A DNA stretch of 64,000 bases from Rhodococcus opacus (GTDB lineage Bacteria > Actinomycetota > Actinomycetes > Mycobacteriales > Mycobacteriaceae), in contig NZ_JAAXPA010000012.1 in assembly GCF_012396235.1 (NCBI RefSeq), positions 1-64,000 on the forward strand, read 5' to 3'. Below, in pieces: positions 1-10,100 of this stretch (positions are counted from its first letter, which is position 1; the number at the start of each line of letters is the position of its first letter). The notes below the pieces were generated by a model. It had not been told where the DNA came from and searched no databases. It saw only the letters and a list, made by a program, of their open reading frames with translations. A program made the translations under genes and the position numbers.

Positions 1-1
1 C

Positions 2-127
2 GCCGTCCTCGAGGCCATGAAAATGGAAAACCCCGTCAACGCCCACAAGGCCGGCACCGTCACCGGCCTCGCCGTCGAACCCGGCGCCGCCATCACCCAG
101 GGCACCGTCCTCGCAGAACTGAAATAG
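2..127 (+). CDS. C-terminal end of a biotin-dependent carboxylase subunit (BCCP domain), truncated by window edge
   Basis: Only the last 41 codons are present, ending at TAG 125-127. The fragment has the biotinylation motif EAMKMEN (the Lys carries biotin) followed by the typical G-T-V ... V-E-P-G-A ... G-T-V-L-A-E hammerhead fold of biotinyl domains. It is therefore the carboxyl end of an acyl-CoA carboxylase alpha chain or a pyruvate/urea-type carboxylase. Which substrate is carboxylated cannot be told from this piece. A perfect 19-bp inverted repeat starts 3 nt after its stop codon. Confidence 0.85.
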   Translation, partial: AVLEAMKMENPVNAHKAGTVTGLAVEPGAAITQGTVLAELK

Positions 128-130
128 CGT

Positions 131-170
131 GTGAGTACTTGTCAACCGCCCGCGGTTGACAAGTACTCAC
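131..170. terminator. 19-bp inverted repeat between convergent genes, probable bidirectional terminator
   Basis: Two 19-nt arms (131-149 and 152-170) are perfect reverse complements separated by only two C residues. The arm begins GTGAGTACTT and ends in CAACCGC. It lies between the + strand carboxylase end and the - strand IclR gene, and contains the IclR stop codon (TCA at 167-169). There is no long U tract, so termination activity is inferred from position and stem strength. A second, differently composed hairpin with the same stop-in-stem design lies at 23365-23414. Confidence 0.7.
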
Positions 171-1072
171 GGGTGGCGGCCGTGCATGGCGGCCGTCACC
201 CGCGCCGCGGCGTCCCGGACCATTTCACCGATCTCCGCCGTGCGCACACCCGACATCGGCCGGGACGCGTCGGCGACACACAGTACGACTGCGGGTTCAC
301 CGTCACGGTCGAATGCCGCGGCATTGATCGACAGCGGCTGGTAGCTGCCCTCCGGGTCGATGTCACCGACCACGGCATCCGCCGACAACAGTGTGCGGGC
401 CTCTCGCAGCGCGACGGTCGAGCGATGCCCGCCCACACCGCGACCGCGGAGTTCCGACACGGCATCCGCAAGCGAATGCTGTTGCTGCTCCATGCATTCC
501 ATCGCGTATCCGCGCTCCCGGACGAGCGCGAGGGCCGGCTCGTACGTCGCCCGCAGCACGTCCACCTCGACACCCAGATTCTGCCCGCCGAGGGCATACC
601 ATTCCTCGCGCTGCTCCGGCGGGTACCAGGCCGCGATCCCCGAACCGATGGGCGGCGCGAGCAGCACCTTGTCGCCGAGCCGCAGGCCCAGCGTTCCGCG
701 GCGTCCCCCGACCGGTTGCACCACCTCGGCGACCACCACGTCGCTTCCCGATTGCACGAACGCGATGGACGCCATGTCCGACGCGTCGGCCAGTTCGTGC
801 ATCACCGACCGCGCGAGGTCGACGACGTCCGTGGCCGTCGTCGCTGCACGTCCGATGGGGATGAGCGCGGGACCGAGACGGTAGGTCTTGCGGGTGGGGT
901 GCCGGATGAGCCACCCCGCCTCGGTCAGCGCCACGACCATCGGATAGCAGGTCGCCTTCGCAACACCCAGGTGCCGGGCGATGTCGGCGAGGCTGCGGGG
1001 CGTCTCCGGTTCGTCCGCGAGGAGTTCCGTCAGCATCACGATCCGGTCGGTCTGCGGTGAATTTCGCGCCAT
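167..1072 (-). CDS. IclR-family transcriptional regulator
   Basis: About 301 aa. An N-terminal winged helix-turn-helix (roughly residues 8-65, with SLADIARHLGVAKATCYPMV as recognition region) is followed by an IclR effector-binding domain containing GLRLGDKVLLAPPIGSG and a C-terminal VVLCVADASRPM segment. The family binds small aromatic or organic acids and controls catabolic operons; the ligand here is unknown. The ATG at 1072 is preferred over a GTG at 1090, which would add MALCKH. It is divergent from the MpaB-like gene at 1189, so the 116-bp gap probably holds both promoters and the regulator's own site. Confidence 0.85.
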   Translation of the reverse strand: MARNSPQTDRIVMLTELLADEPETPRSLADIARHLGVAKATCYPMVVALTEAGWLIRHPTRKTYRLGPALIPIGRAATTATDVVDLARSVMHELADASDMASIAFVQSGSDVVVAEVVQPVGGRRGTLGLRLGDKVLLAPPIGSGIAAWYPPEQREEWYALGGQNLGVEVDVLRATYEPALALVRERGYAMECMEQQQHSLADAVSELRGRGVGGHRSTVALREARTLLSADAVVGDIDPEGSYQPLSINAAAFDRDGEPAVVLCVADASRPMSGVRTAEIGEMVRDAAARVTAAMHGRHP

Positions 1073-1188
1073 GTGTTTGCATAATGCCACTCTGGCGTCG
1101 CACTGTGAACGGCGTTACAGTCGAGTCGTCTGAACGATCGCTAAATCACGTGGACCCTCCGTCACAGCCGCTGCAGGAAGTGAAACCC

Positions 1189-2094
1189 ATGAAACGCTTC
1201 GATCTACGTCGCCGGACCGACCGACTCGATCCCGAGACGCAGTACGAAGAGATCGCTCGCATTCTCGCCACGCAGGAATTTCCCTGGGACATCAACCAGG
1301 CCCTCAGCTTCGCGCTGTTCCGGACGTACGCCGTGCCGACCATCGGGCGGTTGCTGTTCGAGACGGGTGAATTCACCGAACGCGTGCAGAAGCGCTACGA
1401 CGACACCGGCCTGATCCTCGATGCCGTCCTCGAGCACGGCCTCACCAGCGATCCCGGTCGCGCCGGGATCCGCCGGATGAACCAGATGCACGGCTCCTAC
1501 GACATCTCCAACGACGACATGCGGTACGTGCTGTCGACGTTCGTGGTGACCCCGGTGCGTTGGATCGACGACTTCGGCTGGCGGAAACTCACCCGCAACG
1601 AGATCGTCGGATCCACCAACTACTACCGTGCGCTCGGCAAGTACATGGGCATCAAACAGATTCCCGAGACGTTCGAGGCGTTCGAGAAATTCCTCGACGA
1701 CTACGAGCGTGAACGCTTCCTCTTCGACGAGGGTGGCCGCGCCGTCGCCGACTCGACGCTCGCACTCCTCTGCACGTTCCCGCCGAACAACCTTGCGCCC
1801 GCCGCCCTGATCAAGCGATTCTCCTGGGCGCTCATGGACGATCCGCTGCTCGACGCGTTCGCCTACCGCAGGCCGTCCCGCCTCGCGCGAACTCTGTCGC
1901 GGGGTGCGTTGAAGGCCCGCGCCCGCCTCGTCCGGTTCTACCCCGTGCGCACGGTGCCCAAGTTCGCCCGCGACCTGCCGAACATTCGCAGCTACCCGAC
2001 CGGGTACGAAGTGGAGAAACTGGGCACCTTCCCCAGAACCTGCCCCGTACAGCACACCAACGGTACGGTCGCGCGGGAAAACACCGCATCCTGA
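1189..2094 (+). CDS. DUF2236 / MpaB-type oxygenase family protein
   Basis: About 301 aa, all-helical, without a signal peptide. The core ETQYEEIARILATQEFPWD, GSYDISNDDMRYVLSTFVV and the region around TNYYRALGKYMGI match the MpaB/rubber-oxygenase (DUF2236) family, some members of which are b-type haem oxygenases. The substrate is unknown. ATG 1189 is chosen because GCAGGAAG sits about 8 nt upstream; a GTG at 1150 is an alternative. Its position divergent to an IclR regulator suggests that regulator may control it. Confidence 0.75.
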   Translation: MKRFDLRRRTDRLDPETQYEEIARILATQEFPWDINQALSFALFRTYAVPTIGRLLFETGEFTERVQKRYDDTGLILDAVLEHGLTSDPGRAGIRRMNQMHGSYDISNDDMRYVLSTFVVTPVRWIDDFGWRKLTRNEIVGSTNYYRALGKYMGIKQIPETFEAFEKFLDDYERERFLFDEGGRAVADSTLALLCTFPPNNLAPAALIKRFSWALMDDPLLDAFAYRRPSRLARTLSRGALKARARLVRFYPVRTVPKFARDLPNIRSYPTGYEVEKLGTFPRTCPVQHTNGTVARENTAS

Positions 2095-2228
2095 ACCGCT
2101 TTGGAGGTGTGATCGACGGAAAGCCCTGTGTTCGAACTATTCTCGGACACTCGGCGAATGGCGGCGGGTATTACCTGGTTCTGCCGTAACGTGGCTGCGC
2201 GTAGAGACCGTCGACAGGAAGGGATTTT

Positions 2229-2633
2229 GTGCACTTCTCGCGAGGGACCCTGACCATTGCCGCACTGGCAGGAGCGGCCTCACTCGCTCTGGCGCCCACG
2301 GCAACCGCCGCAACCACCTATCAGATCTCCGTCGTTCCGCCGCTCGGGACCGTCTACGCCAACAATCTGGTGACGCTCGGCGCGCTGGTCACGCCCACCC
2401 CGACCGGCACCGACGGATCCACTCCGGTCGAACTCGAGATCACCGAGCCCGACGGCGACGTGAACACGCGAACCATCCCACTCACCCTCGGTGCCGGGAC
2501 GGCAGCGATCCGGACGCACGAGGCCGGCCGCTACACCGCCGTGTTCACCTACGCCCCACCGAACGGCACACCCGCCGAGACGACGACGCAGTTCGACGCC
2601 GTCGCGTCACCGGGGCTGGGCCTGGGTAGCTGA
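2229..2633 (+). CDS. Small secreted protein with Ig-like fold
   Basis: 134 aa starting at GTG 2229. A signal peptide is clear: a short charged start, hydrophobic TIAALAGAASLALAPTATA, then a cleavage site before ATTYQ. The mature part (about 105 aa) is rich in Thr/Pro/Val with alternating hydrophobic strands and looks like a single bacterial Ig-like domain, probably exported by Sec. The AGGAAGG before the GTG supports the start. No enzyme motif is visible, so its function is unknown. Confidence 0.7.
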   Translation: MHFSRGTLTIAALAGAASLALAPTATAATTYQISVVPPLGTVYANNLVTLGALVTPTPTGTDGSTPVELEITEPDGDVNTRTIPLTLGAGTAAIRTHEAGRYTAVFTYAPPNGTPAETTTQFDAVASPGLGLGS

Positions 2634-2648
2634 CCACCGGAACCTGCC

Positions 2649-2685
2649 GAGGCGCATCGCCGGTCAGACGCCGGCGGTGCGCCTC
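2649..2685. terminator. Hairpin terminator between convergent genes
   Basis: GAGGCGCA (2649-2656) pairs with TGCGCCTC (2678-2685), and CGCCGG (2658-2663) with CCGGCG (2671-2676), giving a stem of about 14 bp followed by TTCTT on the + strand. It lies between the secreted-protein gene and the convergent TetR gene and includes the TetR stop codon and last codons. Confidence 0.65.
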
Positions 2686-3344
2686 TTCTTCGGTTTGACG
2701 GGAGCCTCGGTGGATCCCACCGTCTTCATCGCGATCTCGACGTACTTGCGGGCCACCGCGTCCGGGGTCAGCTTGCCCTCGGCGTGATACCAGCGCGGAA
2801 TCGACTGGCACATACCGAGAAGTGCCCGCGTCGTCTCCGCGGCATCCGACACGTCGAAGAGCTCCCTCTTCCTGCCTTCCTTGACGATCTCGAGGACCAG
2901 TTCCTCCACACCCTTGCGGACGGTGCGGTAACGCTGCCGGTTCTCCGGGCTCAGGTAGCGCACCTCGCTCTCGAGGGCCGCCAGACGGGATCGCATGGTC
3001 ATCCGCAACACGATCGCCTCGATGACGTTCGCGAGTCGCTGCACGGGATCGTCGCCGCCGTCGGCGCTCGCGGCGTGGGCGCGCTCGAGAACGTCGCTGG
3101 TGGAGAGTTCCAGGAGCGCCAGGAGAACGGCCTCCTTGTTCTCGTGGTGGTAATAGAGGGCGGGTACCGTGACACCGACTCGGCGGGCGATGTCGCGCAC
3201 CGACGTGCCGTGGAAACCGTGTTCGTAGAACGCGTCGAGGGAGGCGCTGAGGATCGGCGTCAACTTCGTGGGTTCGAGGCGGCGCCAGTCCGCTGCGTTG
3301 CCGACCTCGGTGGGCGTCGCACCCTTGGATGAGCTGACCATCAA
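2664..3344 (-). CDS. TetR/AcrR-family transcriptional regulator
   Basis: 226 aa. The N-terminal HTH is unmistakable (about residues 30-75: AFYEHGFHGTSVRDIARRVG and VPALYYHHENKEAVLLALLE). The C-terminal half is helical and resembles the TetR_C_33 type seen in regulators of acyl-CoA or steroid metabolism. The tail PVKPKKRRTAGV is basic and is encoded within the terminator hairpin. The two N-terminal Met codons are adjacent. No target can be assigned; the next gene, an NmrA-like oxidoreductase, is divergent neither in direction nor in promoter. Confidence 0.85.
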   Translation of the reverse strand: MMVSSSKGATPTEVGNAADWRRLEPTKLTPILSASLDAFYEHGFHGTSVRDIARRVGVTVPALYYHHENKEAVLLALLELSTSDVLERAHAASADGGDDPVQRLANVIEAIVLRMTMRSRLAALESEVRYLSPENRQRYRTVRKGVEELVLEIVKEGRKRELFDVSDAAETTRALLGMCQSIPRWYHAEGKLTPDAVARKYVEIAMKTVGSTEAPVKPKKRRTAGV

Positions 3345-3377
3345 AGACCTATCTACCGCTCGCTATGCCAGGACGGG

Positions 3378-4223
3378 TCAAGTGTAGCTGTTCAGATAGT
3401 CGGCGAAGGTCTGCGGCGGCCGCCCGGTGAGCGCCTCGACGTCCCCCGTCACCACTGCCAACTCACCGGCCGCGATCGCTGCGTACGAGGTCACCCACCC
3501 TGCGACCTCGAAGTCCGGCGCCCCGAAGTGGGCGCGGGACGCGTACGCCTCGTCCAGAGTCTCGTTCTCGAAACGCACCGAACGTCCGGTCACCCTCGTG
3601 ATCGTCTCGGCGGCCTCAGTGAGGGTGAACGCCTCCGGCCCGGTCAGCCGGTAGGTGACGCCGTCGTGGTCGCCGTTGCCGGTGGTGAGGACCGCCGTCA
3701 CGGCATCGGCGACGTCGTCGGGCGCCACCGCGCTGACCCGGCCGTCCCCGGCGGGTCCCCGGATGACGCCCTGATCGTCGGCCATCAGCGGGATCATCGA
3801 CTGATACCAGCTGTCCTGCAGGAACGTGTACTTCAGCCCGCTCTCCCGGATGTGCTGCTCCGTGAAGTAGTGGTCGCGGCCGAAGGTGAACGTGCACTCG
3901 GGCGCCGCGCCGAGAAACGACAGGTAGACGATCCGCTCCACCCCGGCGGCACGGGCGGCGTCCACCACGGTGCGGTGCTCCTCGCGGCGAGTGGCGCTCT
4001 CGTGACCCGAGACCAGGAACAGCAGCCGGACGCCGTCCAGCGCGGCGGTCATCGCCGGACCGTCGGCGTACGTGGCCACCGCGAACGCGGAGTCGAAATG
4101 CTCGGCCAGCGGCTCGAGCCGCTCGGCGTTCCGCCCGATCAGCCGGACCCCGGCGCCACCGCCGAGCCGCTCGAGCACCTTGCCGCCGATCGACCCCGTG
4201 GCTCCTGTCACTGCAATGGTCAT
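3378..4223 (-). CDS. NmrA-like NAD(P)-binding oxidoreductase (atypical SDR)
   Basis: 281 aa. The N-terminal dinucleotide-binding motif [16 protein letters not shown] (residues 4-19) and the central [20 protein letters not shown] segment identify the atypical SDR family that includes NmrA sensors and NAD(P)H:quinone oxidoreductases of the QOR2/azoreductase type. The end [14 protein letters not shown] is typical. The internal ATG 4223 is used instead of 4232 because GGGAG lies about 10 nt upstream of it and only 1 nt from the other. Substrate unknown. Confidence 0.8.
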   Translation of the reverse strand: MTIAVTGATGSIGGKVLERLGGGAGVRLIGRNAERLEPLAEHFDSAFAVATYADGPAMTAALDGVRLLFLVSGHESATRREEHRTVVDAARAAGVERIVYLSFLGAAPECTFTFGRDHYFTEQHIRESGLKYTFLQDSWYQSMIPLMADDQGVIRGPAGDGRVSAVAPDDVADAVTAVLTTGNGDHDGVTYRLTGPEAFTLTEAAETITRVTGRSVRFENETLDEAYASRAHFGAPDFEVAGWVTSYAAIAAGELAVVTGDVEALTGRPPQTFADYLNSYT

Positions 4224-4251
4224 GGCCCGCATTCTCCCAGCGCCGGCCCTC

Positions 4252-4257
4252 TATCCT
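4252..4257 (+). promoter_or_regulatory. Possible -10 element of a leaderless rraA transcript
   Basis: TATCCT ends 7 nt before the ATG at 4265 and no Shine-Dalgarno sequence is present. A transcription start at the usual 6-8 nt distance would coincide with the start codon. Inferred from spacing only. Confidence 0.35.
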
Positions 4258-4264
4258 GACGCGT

Positions 4265-4735
4265 ATGACTGAACCCGTGGCAACCGCTGACCTGGCAGAC
4301 GAGATCGGACCCGACATCCGGAGCTGCGACACGCAGTTCATCCAGTTCGGCGGCCGTGAAGTGTTCTCCGGCCCCATCACCACCATCAAGTGCTTCCAGG
4401 ACAACCTGCTGGTCAAGCAGACCCTCGGCGAGCCCGGCAACGGTGGCGTCCTGGTGGTCGACGGTGACGCCAGCATCCACACCGCCCTGGTCGGCGACAT
4501 CATCGCCGGACGCGGCGTCGACAACGGCTGGGCAGGCGTAATCGTCAACGGTGCGGTCCGAGACTCGGCGATCCTGAAGACCCTCGACATCGGCGTCAAG
4601 GCGCTGGGCACCAATCCCCGCAAGAGCACCCAGACCGGCTCCGGTGAGAAGAACGTCCCGATCGAGATCGGCGGCGTCACGTTCAATCCGGGCGAGACCG
4701 TCTACAGCGATCAGGACGGCGTCGTCGTCCGCTGA
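4265..4735 (+). CDS. rraA: RraA-family protein (RNase E activity regulator / HMG aldolase type)
   Basis: 156 aa, the normal length of RraA. It has [25 protein letters not shown], then the hallmark [22 protein letters not shown] (the G-x-R-D metal/substrate site) and the C-terminal YSDQDGVVV. The family forms trimeric rings; members either inhibit RNase E or act as 4-hydroxy-4-methyl-2-oxoglutarate aldolases, and the sequence does not settle which. It stands alone, divergent from the NmrA-like gene. Confidence 0.9.
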   Translation: MTEPVATADLADEIGPDIRSCDTQFIQFGGREVFSGPITTIKCFQDNLLVKQTLGEPGNGGVLVVDGDASIHTALVGDIIAGRGVDNGWAGVIVNGAVRDSAILKTLDIGVKALGTNPRKSTQTGSGEKNVPIEIGGVTFNPGETVYSDQDGVVVR

Positions 4736-4859
4736 TCCGGCGAGAACCGAGCGGCGGTTCGGTATCTCTCGATGCCGAACCGCTGCGAGGCTCCGAGCGC
4801 CGACGCGATGATCCGGAGGAATTCAGCGGTCGTTCGCACGACCCGCTCCTACGGAGGGC

Positions 4860-5476
4860 GAACTCGATGGCCGTGTATGGGCTGGCCTGCGTGTTCCTGC
4901 TTCTACTACCCGACACTCCTGGCCTACGTCGCGAGCACCTTTGCGTACGTGATCAATCCGGCGCTCGCCGCGAACGACCTGTACACGGCCATCATCATCG
5001 TCACCCTGTTCTGGACCGGTGAACGCCGTGCACGTCTCCAGCCTGCGGCGACCGGCGAGCGAATTCCCTCGCGCGATGTTCGTCGCCATGGGGCTGGTCC
5101 TCGGAATCGTCGCGTACTGGATTCTCTCCGCCATCACCACGCAGGTGTATCTCGTGGTGCACGGGCTGATGTTCGCGCTGCGCACACCGGCCTGGAAACA
5201 GGACTGGCGGCCGACCCGCTCGCGGAGGAGGCGTGATGACCACATCCGGTCGTATGGGCCCCGACGACCAGTCCGTGAACACCGCACCGGTCGACGACCT
5301 GCACAAGAGACCCGAAAACACCCACTGGATCCTGTGTTCCGTCCTCGCCGCCGCGTTCGTCGGACTCCATCGTCGAAGGTGAGCGACTGGTGATCGCCGT
5401 GCACTGCCCGGACAGGTCGGCGGAATTCGAGTCCGCCGTCGCCGATCCGAAGCTCGTGGACGAGAATTAGGGGAAC
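4860..5476 (+). pseudogene. Decayed amino-acid permease (APC) remnant plus debris
   Basis: This stretch has no intact gene. One frame (about 4904-5018) gives YYPTLLAYVASTFAYVIN followed by ALAANDLYTAIIIVTLFWTG, a typical pair of APC-superfamily transmembrane segments. At about 5019 the reading moves to another frame that continues with EFPRAMFVAMGLVLGIVAYW and a C-terminal-like YLVVHGLMFALRTPAWKQDW before stopping near 5390. Helices are missing between them. A further short frame begins near 5236 (MTTSGRMGPDDQS...) and another ends at TAG 5468-5470 (ERLVIAVHCPDRSAEFESA). Together these look like a deleted and frameshifted permease next to the M20 peptidase, perhaps once a peptide/amino-acid uptake pair. 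Confidence 0.6.
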
Positions 5477-5491
5477 CCCGAGGAGGCGTTG

Positions 5492-6847
5492 ATGTCCGAC
5501 GAAATCCGTTCCACAGTAGCCGCGCTGATGCCCACGGCGCGTGACGAACTCGCCGAACTGGTGGCCATGCGGTCGGTGGCCGATCCGCGGCAGTTCCCAC
5601 CGGAGGAATGCGTTCGCGCCGCCGAGTGGGTCAGGGACGCCTTCATCGGAGCCGGGATCGGACACGTCGAACTGTTCGAGACGTCCGACGGTTCACACGC
5701 CGTCGTCGGACACCAGCCCGCGCCGGACGGGGCCCCGACGGTACTGCTCTACTGCCACTATGACGTTCAACCGCCCGGTGACGAGAAGCTCTGGCACACC
5801 GACCCCTTCACCCTCACCGAGCGGGAGGGCCGCTGGTACGGGCGCGGCGCAGCCGACTGCAAGGGCAACATCGTCATGCACCTGCTGGCGTTGCGCGCAC
5901 TCGGCACCCCGTTCCCCGTCGGGATCAGAATCGTCGCCGAAGGATCCGAGGAAATGGGCACCGGCGGGCTCGAGAACCTCGTCGAGGCCAGGCCCGAACT
6001 CTTCGACGCCGACATGATCCTCGTCGTCGACACCGGAAACGCCGCGGTCGGCAGCCCGACCGTCACCACAACGCTGCGCGGCATCGCGAACGTCGTGGTC
6101 CACGTCGAGACCCTGGCCGGGGAGGTGCATTCGGGCATGTTCGGCGGGCCCGCCCCCGACGCGCTGGCCGCCCTCGTCCAGATGCTCGCCACTCTGCGTG
6201 ACGCGGACGGCAACACCGTCGTCGACGGGCTCGAGTCGGACCAGAAGTGGACGGGCGTCGACTATTCCGAGGCGCAGTTCCGCACCGACGCCGGCGTGCT
6301 CGACGGTGTGCGTCTCGCCGGTTCGAGTTCCGTCGCCGACGCCGTGTGGGCCCGGCCGGCCCTGACGATCCTCGGCATCGACTGCCCGCCGGTGGTCGGC
6401 TCGGCCGCCGCCATCCAGCCGCGCGCGTCGGCCCGCCTCAACCTGCGGGTGCCACCCGGTATGGACCCGCAGAAGGCGCAGGACGCGCTCGCCGCGCACC
6501 TCGAGAACGCCGCCCCGTGGAATGCGCGGGTGACGGTGGAACGCGAAGCGGTGGGCTCCCCGTTCCGCGCGACCACCGACGGCCCCGGATACGCGGCCCT
6601 CGGCGCAGCGATGGAGGAGGCGTTCGGGAAGGAACTCGGAACCGTCGGGCAGGGCGGCTCCATCCCGCTGTGCAACGTCTTCTCCGCCGTCGTCCCGACA
6701 GCGGAGATCGCCCTGATCGGGGTGGAGGAACCGCGCTGCCTCATCCACGCCCCCAACGAAAGTGTGGATCCCGGCGAAATCGAGAATCTCGCCGTCGCCG
6801 AGGCGCTGTTCCTGCAGAAGTTCGCGACCGCCGACCGTCAGGACTGA
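5492..6847 (+). CDS. M20-family metallopeptidase / dipeptidase
   Basis: 451 aa, a standard M20 length. The metal-binding set is present: His in LLYCHYDVQPPGD (about residue 89), the bridging Asp in GRGAADCKGN (about 122), the catalytic Glu pair in AEGSEEMGTGG (about 155), Asp in VVDTGN and the C-terminal His in CLIHAPNESVD. The family hydrolyses dipeptides or N-acyl amino acids in the cytosol with two Zn ions. ATG 5492 follows a perfect AGGAGG (5481-5486) at 5 nt; the TTG at 5489 is not needed. Its 3' end overlaps the convergent S4 gene by 10 bp. Confidence 0.92.
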   Translation: MSDEIRSTVAALMPTARDELAELVAMRSVADPRQFPPEECVRAAEWVRDAFIGAGIGHVELFETSDGSHAVVGHQPAPDGAPTVLLYCHYDVQPPGDEKLWHTDPFTLTEREGRWYGRGAADCKGNIVMHLLALRALGTPFPVGIRIVAEGSEEMGTGGLENLVEARPELFDADMILVVDTGNAAVGSPTVTTTLRGIANVVVHVETLAGEVHSGMFGGPAPDALAALVQMLATLRDADGNTVVDGLESDQKWTGVDYSEAQFRTDAGVLDGVRLAGSSSVADAVWARPALTILGIDCPPVVGSAAAIQPRASARLNLRVPPGMDPQKAQDALAAHLENAAPWNARVTVEREAVGSPFRATTDGPGYAALGAAMEEAFGKELGTVGQGGSIPLCNVFSAVVPTAEIALIGVEEPRCLIHAPNESVDPGEIENLAVAEALFLQKFATADRQD

Positions 6848-7065
6848 GAACTCACCCGAGCCGTCATCCCACCGATCTCCACGACGTCCCCGTCCCGCAA
6901 CTGCCGCCCCCGCCGCACCTCGACCTCACCGTTCACCGACACGAGTCCGTCGGCGATCACTTCCTTCGCCTCCGCACCCGACTCGATGAGGTTGGCGAGC
7001 TTGAGGAATTGGCCGAGACGGATGGATTCGTCGCGGATCGGGACGGCGTCGTGAATGTCGGACAT
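6838..7065 (-). CDS. Small S4-domain RNA-binding protein
   Basis: 75 aa. The segment IRLGQFLKLANLIESGAEAK followed by VSVNGEVEVRRGRQLRDGDVVEI is the S4 RNA-binding fold, as in YbcJ/YaaA-like small proteins and stress-induced Hsp15 relatives that bind ribosomal RNA. ATG 7065 is selected; an upstream alternative start at 7119 would add an unconserved 18-residue leader. Confidence 0.85.
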   Translation of the reverse strand: MSDIHDAVPIRDESIRLGQFLKLANLIESGAEAKEVIADGLVSVNGEVEVRRGRQLRDGDVVEIGGMTARVSSQS

Positions 7066-7175
7066 GCCTCTATCTTCCCTCTTGACCCAAATCGCGGCCC
7101 GACGGCTCACACTGAACACTGGAACACCTGTCTCCCGTGATCGGTACGTATCTCTCGCCGGGAAGGAAACGCTCG

Positions 7176-10100
7176 ATGTCAGCTAGCACCGAGACACACC
7201 ACGCGTCCGAGGCGGCCGTCCGCACCGCACCACGGCCCCGACCCGCACTCGGCTCGAAGAACGGGCGCCTGCACCAGGTTCCCCACATCGCGGGACTGAT
7301 CCTGGGCGTCTTCTCGGTGCTCGTGTTCCTGTGGAGCATCTCGCCGGTACTGCGCTACTACGTGCACGTGCCGCGGGAATACGTCGACACCTACTATTTC
7401 GACGCTCCGGACACCAGCCTGTCGTGGGCTCTGGTGGTCGCGCTGCTCGCGGCGGCGCTGGCGAGCCGCAAACGCATCGCCTGGTGGCTGCTGACGATCT
7501 ATCTGGTTCTGATCCTGATCACCAACGTGATCGTGAGCATCACCGACCGGAACGTGAACGCGATGGTCGCCGCCGTGGTCCAGGTGGTGCTGATCGGCAT
7601 TCTCATCGCGGCCCGGCCCGAGTTCTACACGCGGGTCCGGCGCGGGGCGGGCTGGAAAGCCCTCGGCGTGCTCATCGTCGGTCTCGCGATCGGCACCCTC
7701 GTGGGCTGGGCGCTCGTCGAACTCTTCCCCGGCACGCTGCCGCAGGGTGAACGTTTCCTGTGGGCGCTCAACCGCGTGACCGCCCTCGCCGCGGTCGACA
7801 ACGAACAATTCAGTGGGCGCCCGCACGGATTCGTCAACACCCTCCTCGGCCTGTTCGGCGCAATGGCGCTGCTGGCCGCCGTCATCACCCTGTTCCGCGC
7901 CCAGCGCTCCCACAATGCGCTCACCGGCAACGACGAATCGGCGCTGCGCGGGCTGCTGCTGCAGTACGGCGCGGACGACTCCCTCGGCTACTTCGCCACC
8001 CGCCGCGACAAGGCCGTCGTGTTCGCGCCCAGCGGGAAGGCGGCCATCACCTACCGCGTCGAGCTCGGCGTGTGCCTGGCAAGTGGCGATCCGATCGGCG
8101 ACCCGGAGGCGTGGCCCCACGCGATCGAGGAGTGGCAGGCACTCGCGTCCCAATACGGTTGGGCCACCGCCGTGATGGGCGCCAGCGAAACCGGCGCCAC
8201 CGCCTACAACAAGGCCGGTCTCACCGTGCTCCAGCTCGGCGACGAAGCCATCCTCCGCACCCGCGAATTCAACCTCAGCGGACGCGACATGCGGCAGGTC
8301 CGCCAAGCCGTCACCCGCGTCCGGCGTCAGGGCGTCACCGTCCGGATCCGCAGACACCGGGACGTCCCCGCGGAGGAGATGGCCGAAGCCATCCGGCTCG
8401 CGGACGCGTGGCGCGACACCGAGACCGAGCGCGGTTTCTCCATGGCCCTCGGCCGGCTGGGTGACCGCCTCGACGGCGACTGCCTGCTGGTGGAGGCGGT
8501 CGCCGAGGACGGCGAGATCGACGGCATCCTGTCGCTGGTGCCGTGGGGACCGACCGGTGTCTCGCTCGATCTGATGCGCCGCAAGCCGACCTCGCCCAAC
8601 GGGGTGGTGGAGCTGATGGTGTCCGAACTGGCCACCACCTCGGACCAATTCGGCATCACCAAGGTGTCACTGAACTTCGCGGTGTTCCGCTCCGTCTTCG
8701 AGGAGGGCTCCCGCATCGGGGCCGGACCCATCCTGCGGATCTGGCGCTCGATCCTCGTCTTCTTCTCCCGCTGGTGGCAGCTCGAGGCGCTCTACCGCTC
8801 CAACGTGAAGTACCAGCCGGAATGGGTGCCGCGGTTCCTCTGCTTCGAGGACAACCGGGAATTGCTGCGCGTCGGATTCGCGTCGGCCGTCGCGGAAGGA
8901 TTCGTGACCCTGCCCCGGTTCGGCCGCTCCGGAACCCGGGACGCCCTCGAGCACACCGGCACCCACGCCGCGGTCCCCGCCGCACTCGTCGCCGCCGAAG
9001 GACTGCACTCCGACGGCAGCGCACCCGGCGAAGGCGTCGCGCCGACCGCGACCGGACCTAAACGTCCCGAGCAGGTCCGCGTCCGGCTCGACAAACTGCC
9101 CGACCTCGCCGAACAGGGTATCGACCCCTACCCGGTCGCGTATCCGCCCACGCACACGGTGACCGAGGCCGTGGAGTCGCCGGAGGGAACGACGGTCCGA
9201 ATCGCAGGGCGCCTGCTCCGGATCCGCGACTACGGGGGTGTCGTGTTCGCGGTGGTCCGGGACTGGTCCGGGGACATCCAGATCCTCGTCGACGAGGCCC
9301 GGGTCGGCACCGATCGCATCCGGGCGTTCGCCGCCGAGTTCGACCTCGGTGACCTCGTCGAGGTCGCCGGCGTCATCGGATACAGCCGCCGCGGAGCGCT
9401 GTCGCTGCTCGCGAACGAGTGGCGCATGACCGGCAAGTGCCTGCACCCCCTGCCGGACAAGTGGAAGGGCCTGTCCGACCCGGAGACCCGCGTCCGGCAG
9501 CGGTACGTCGACCTCGCCATCAACTCCGATGCCCGCCGCCTGCTCGAGGCCCGCAGCGCCGTCGTGAAATCGCTGCGCGATTCGCTCGGCGGCCGCGGCT
9601 TCCTCGAGGTGGAGACCCCGATCCTGCAGCAGGTGCACGGCGGCGCCAACGCGGCCCCGTTCCTGACCCACATCAACGCCTACAACCTGGACCTGTACCT
9701 GCGGATCGCACCGGAGCTGTACCTCAAGCGGTTGTGCGTCGCAGGAATGGAGAAGGTGTTCGAGATCGGCCGCGTCTTCCGCAACGAGGGCGTCGATTTC
9801 AAACACAACCCGGAGTTCACGATCCTCGAGGCGTACGAGGCGCACAGCGACTACGAGAAGATGATGGTGCTGTCCCGGGAGCTCATCCAGACCGCGGCGA
9901 CGGCGGCGTACGGACGCGAGATCATCATGCGGCCCGGCCCCGACGGCACGCTGGTGGAGGTCGACATCTCCGGCGAATGGCCCGTCAAGACGATGCACCA
10001 GGCGGTCGCCGAGAAGCTCGGCGTCGACGTCTCACCCGAGACGCCCCTCGCGGAACTGCAACGGCTGTGCGACGAGCACGAGATCCCGTACCAGTCCACC

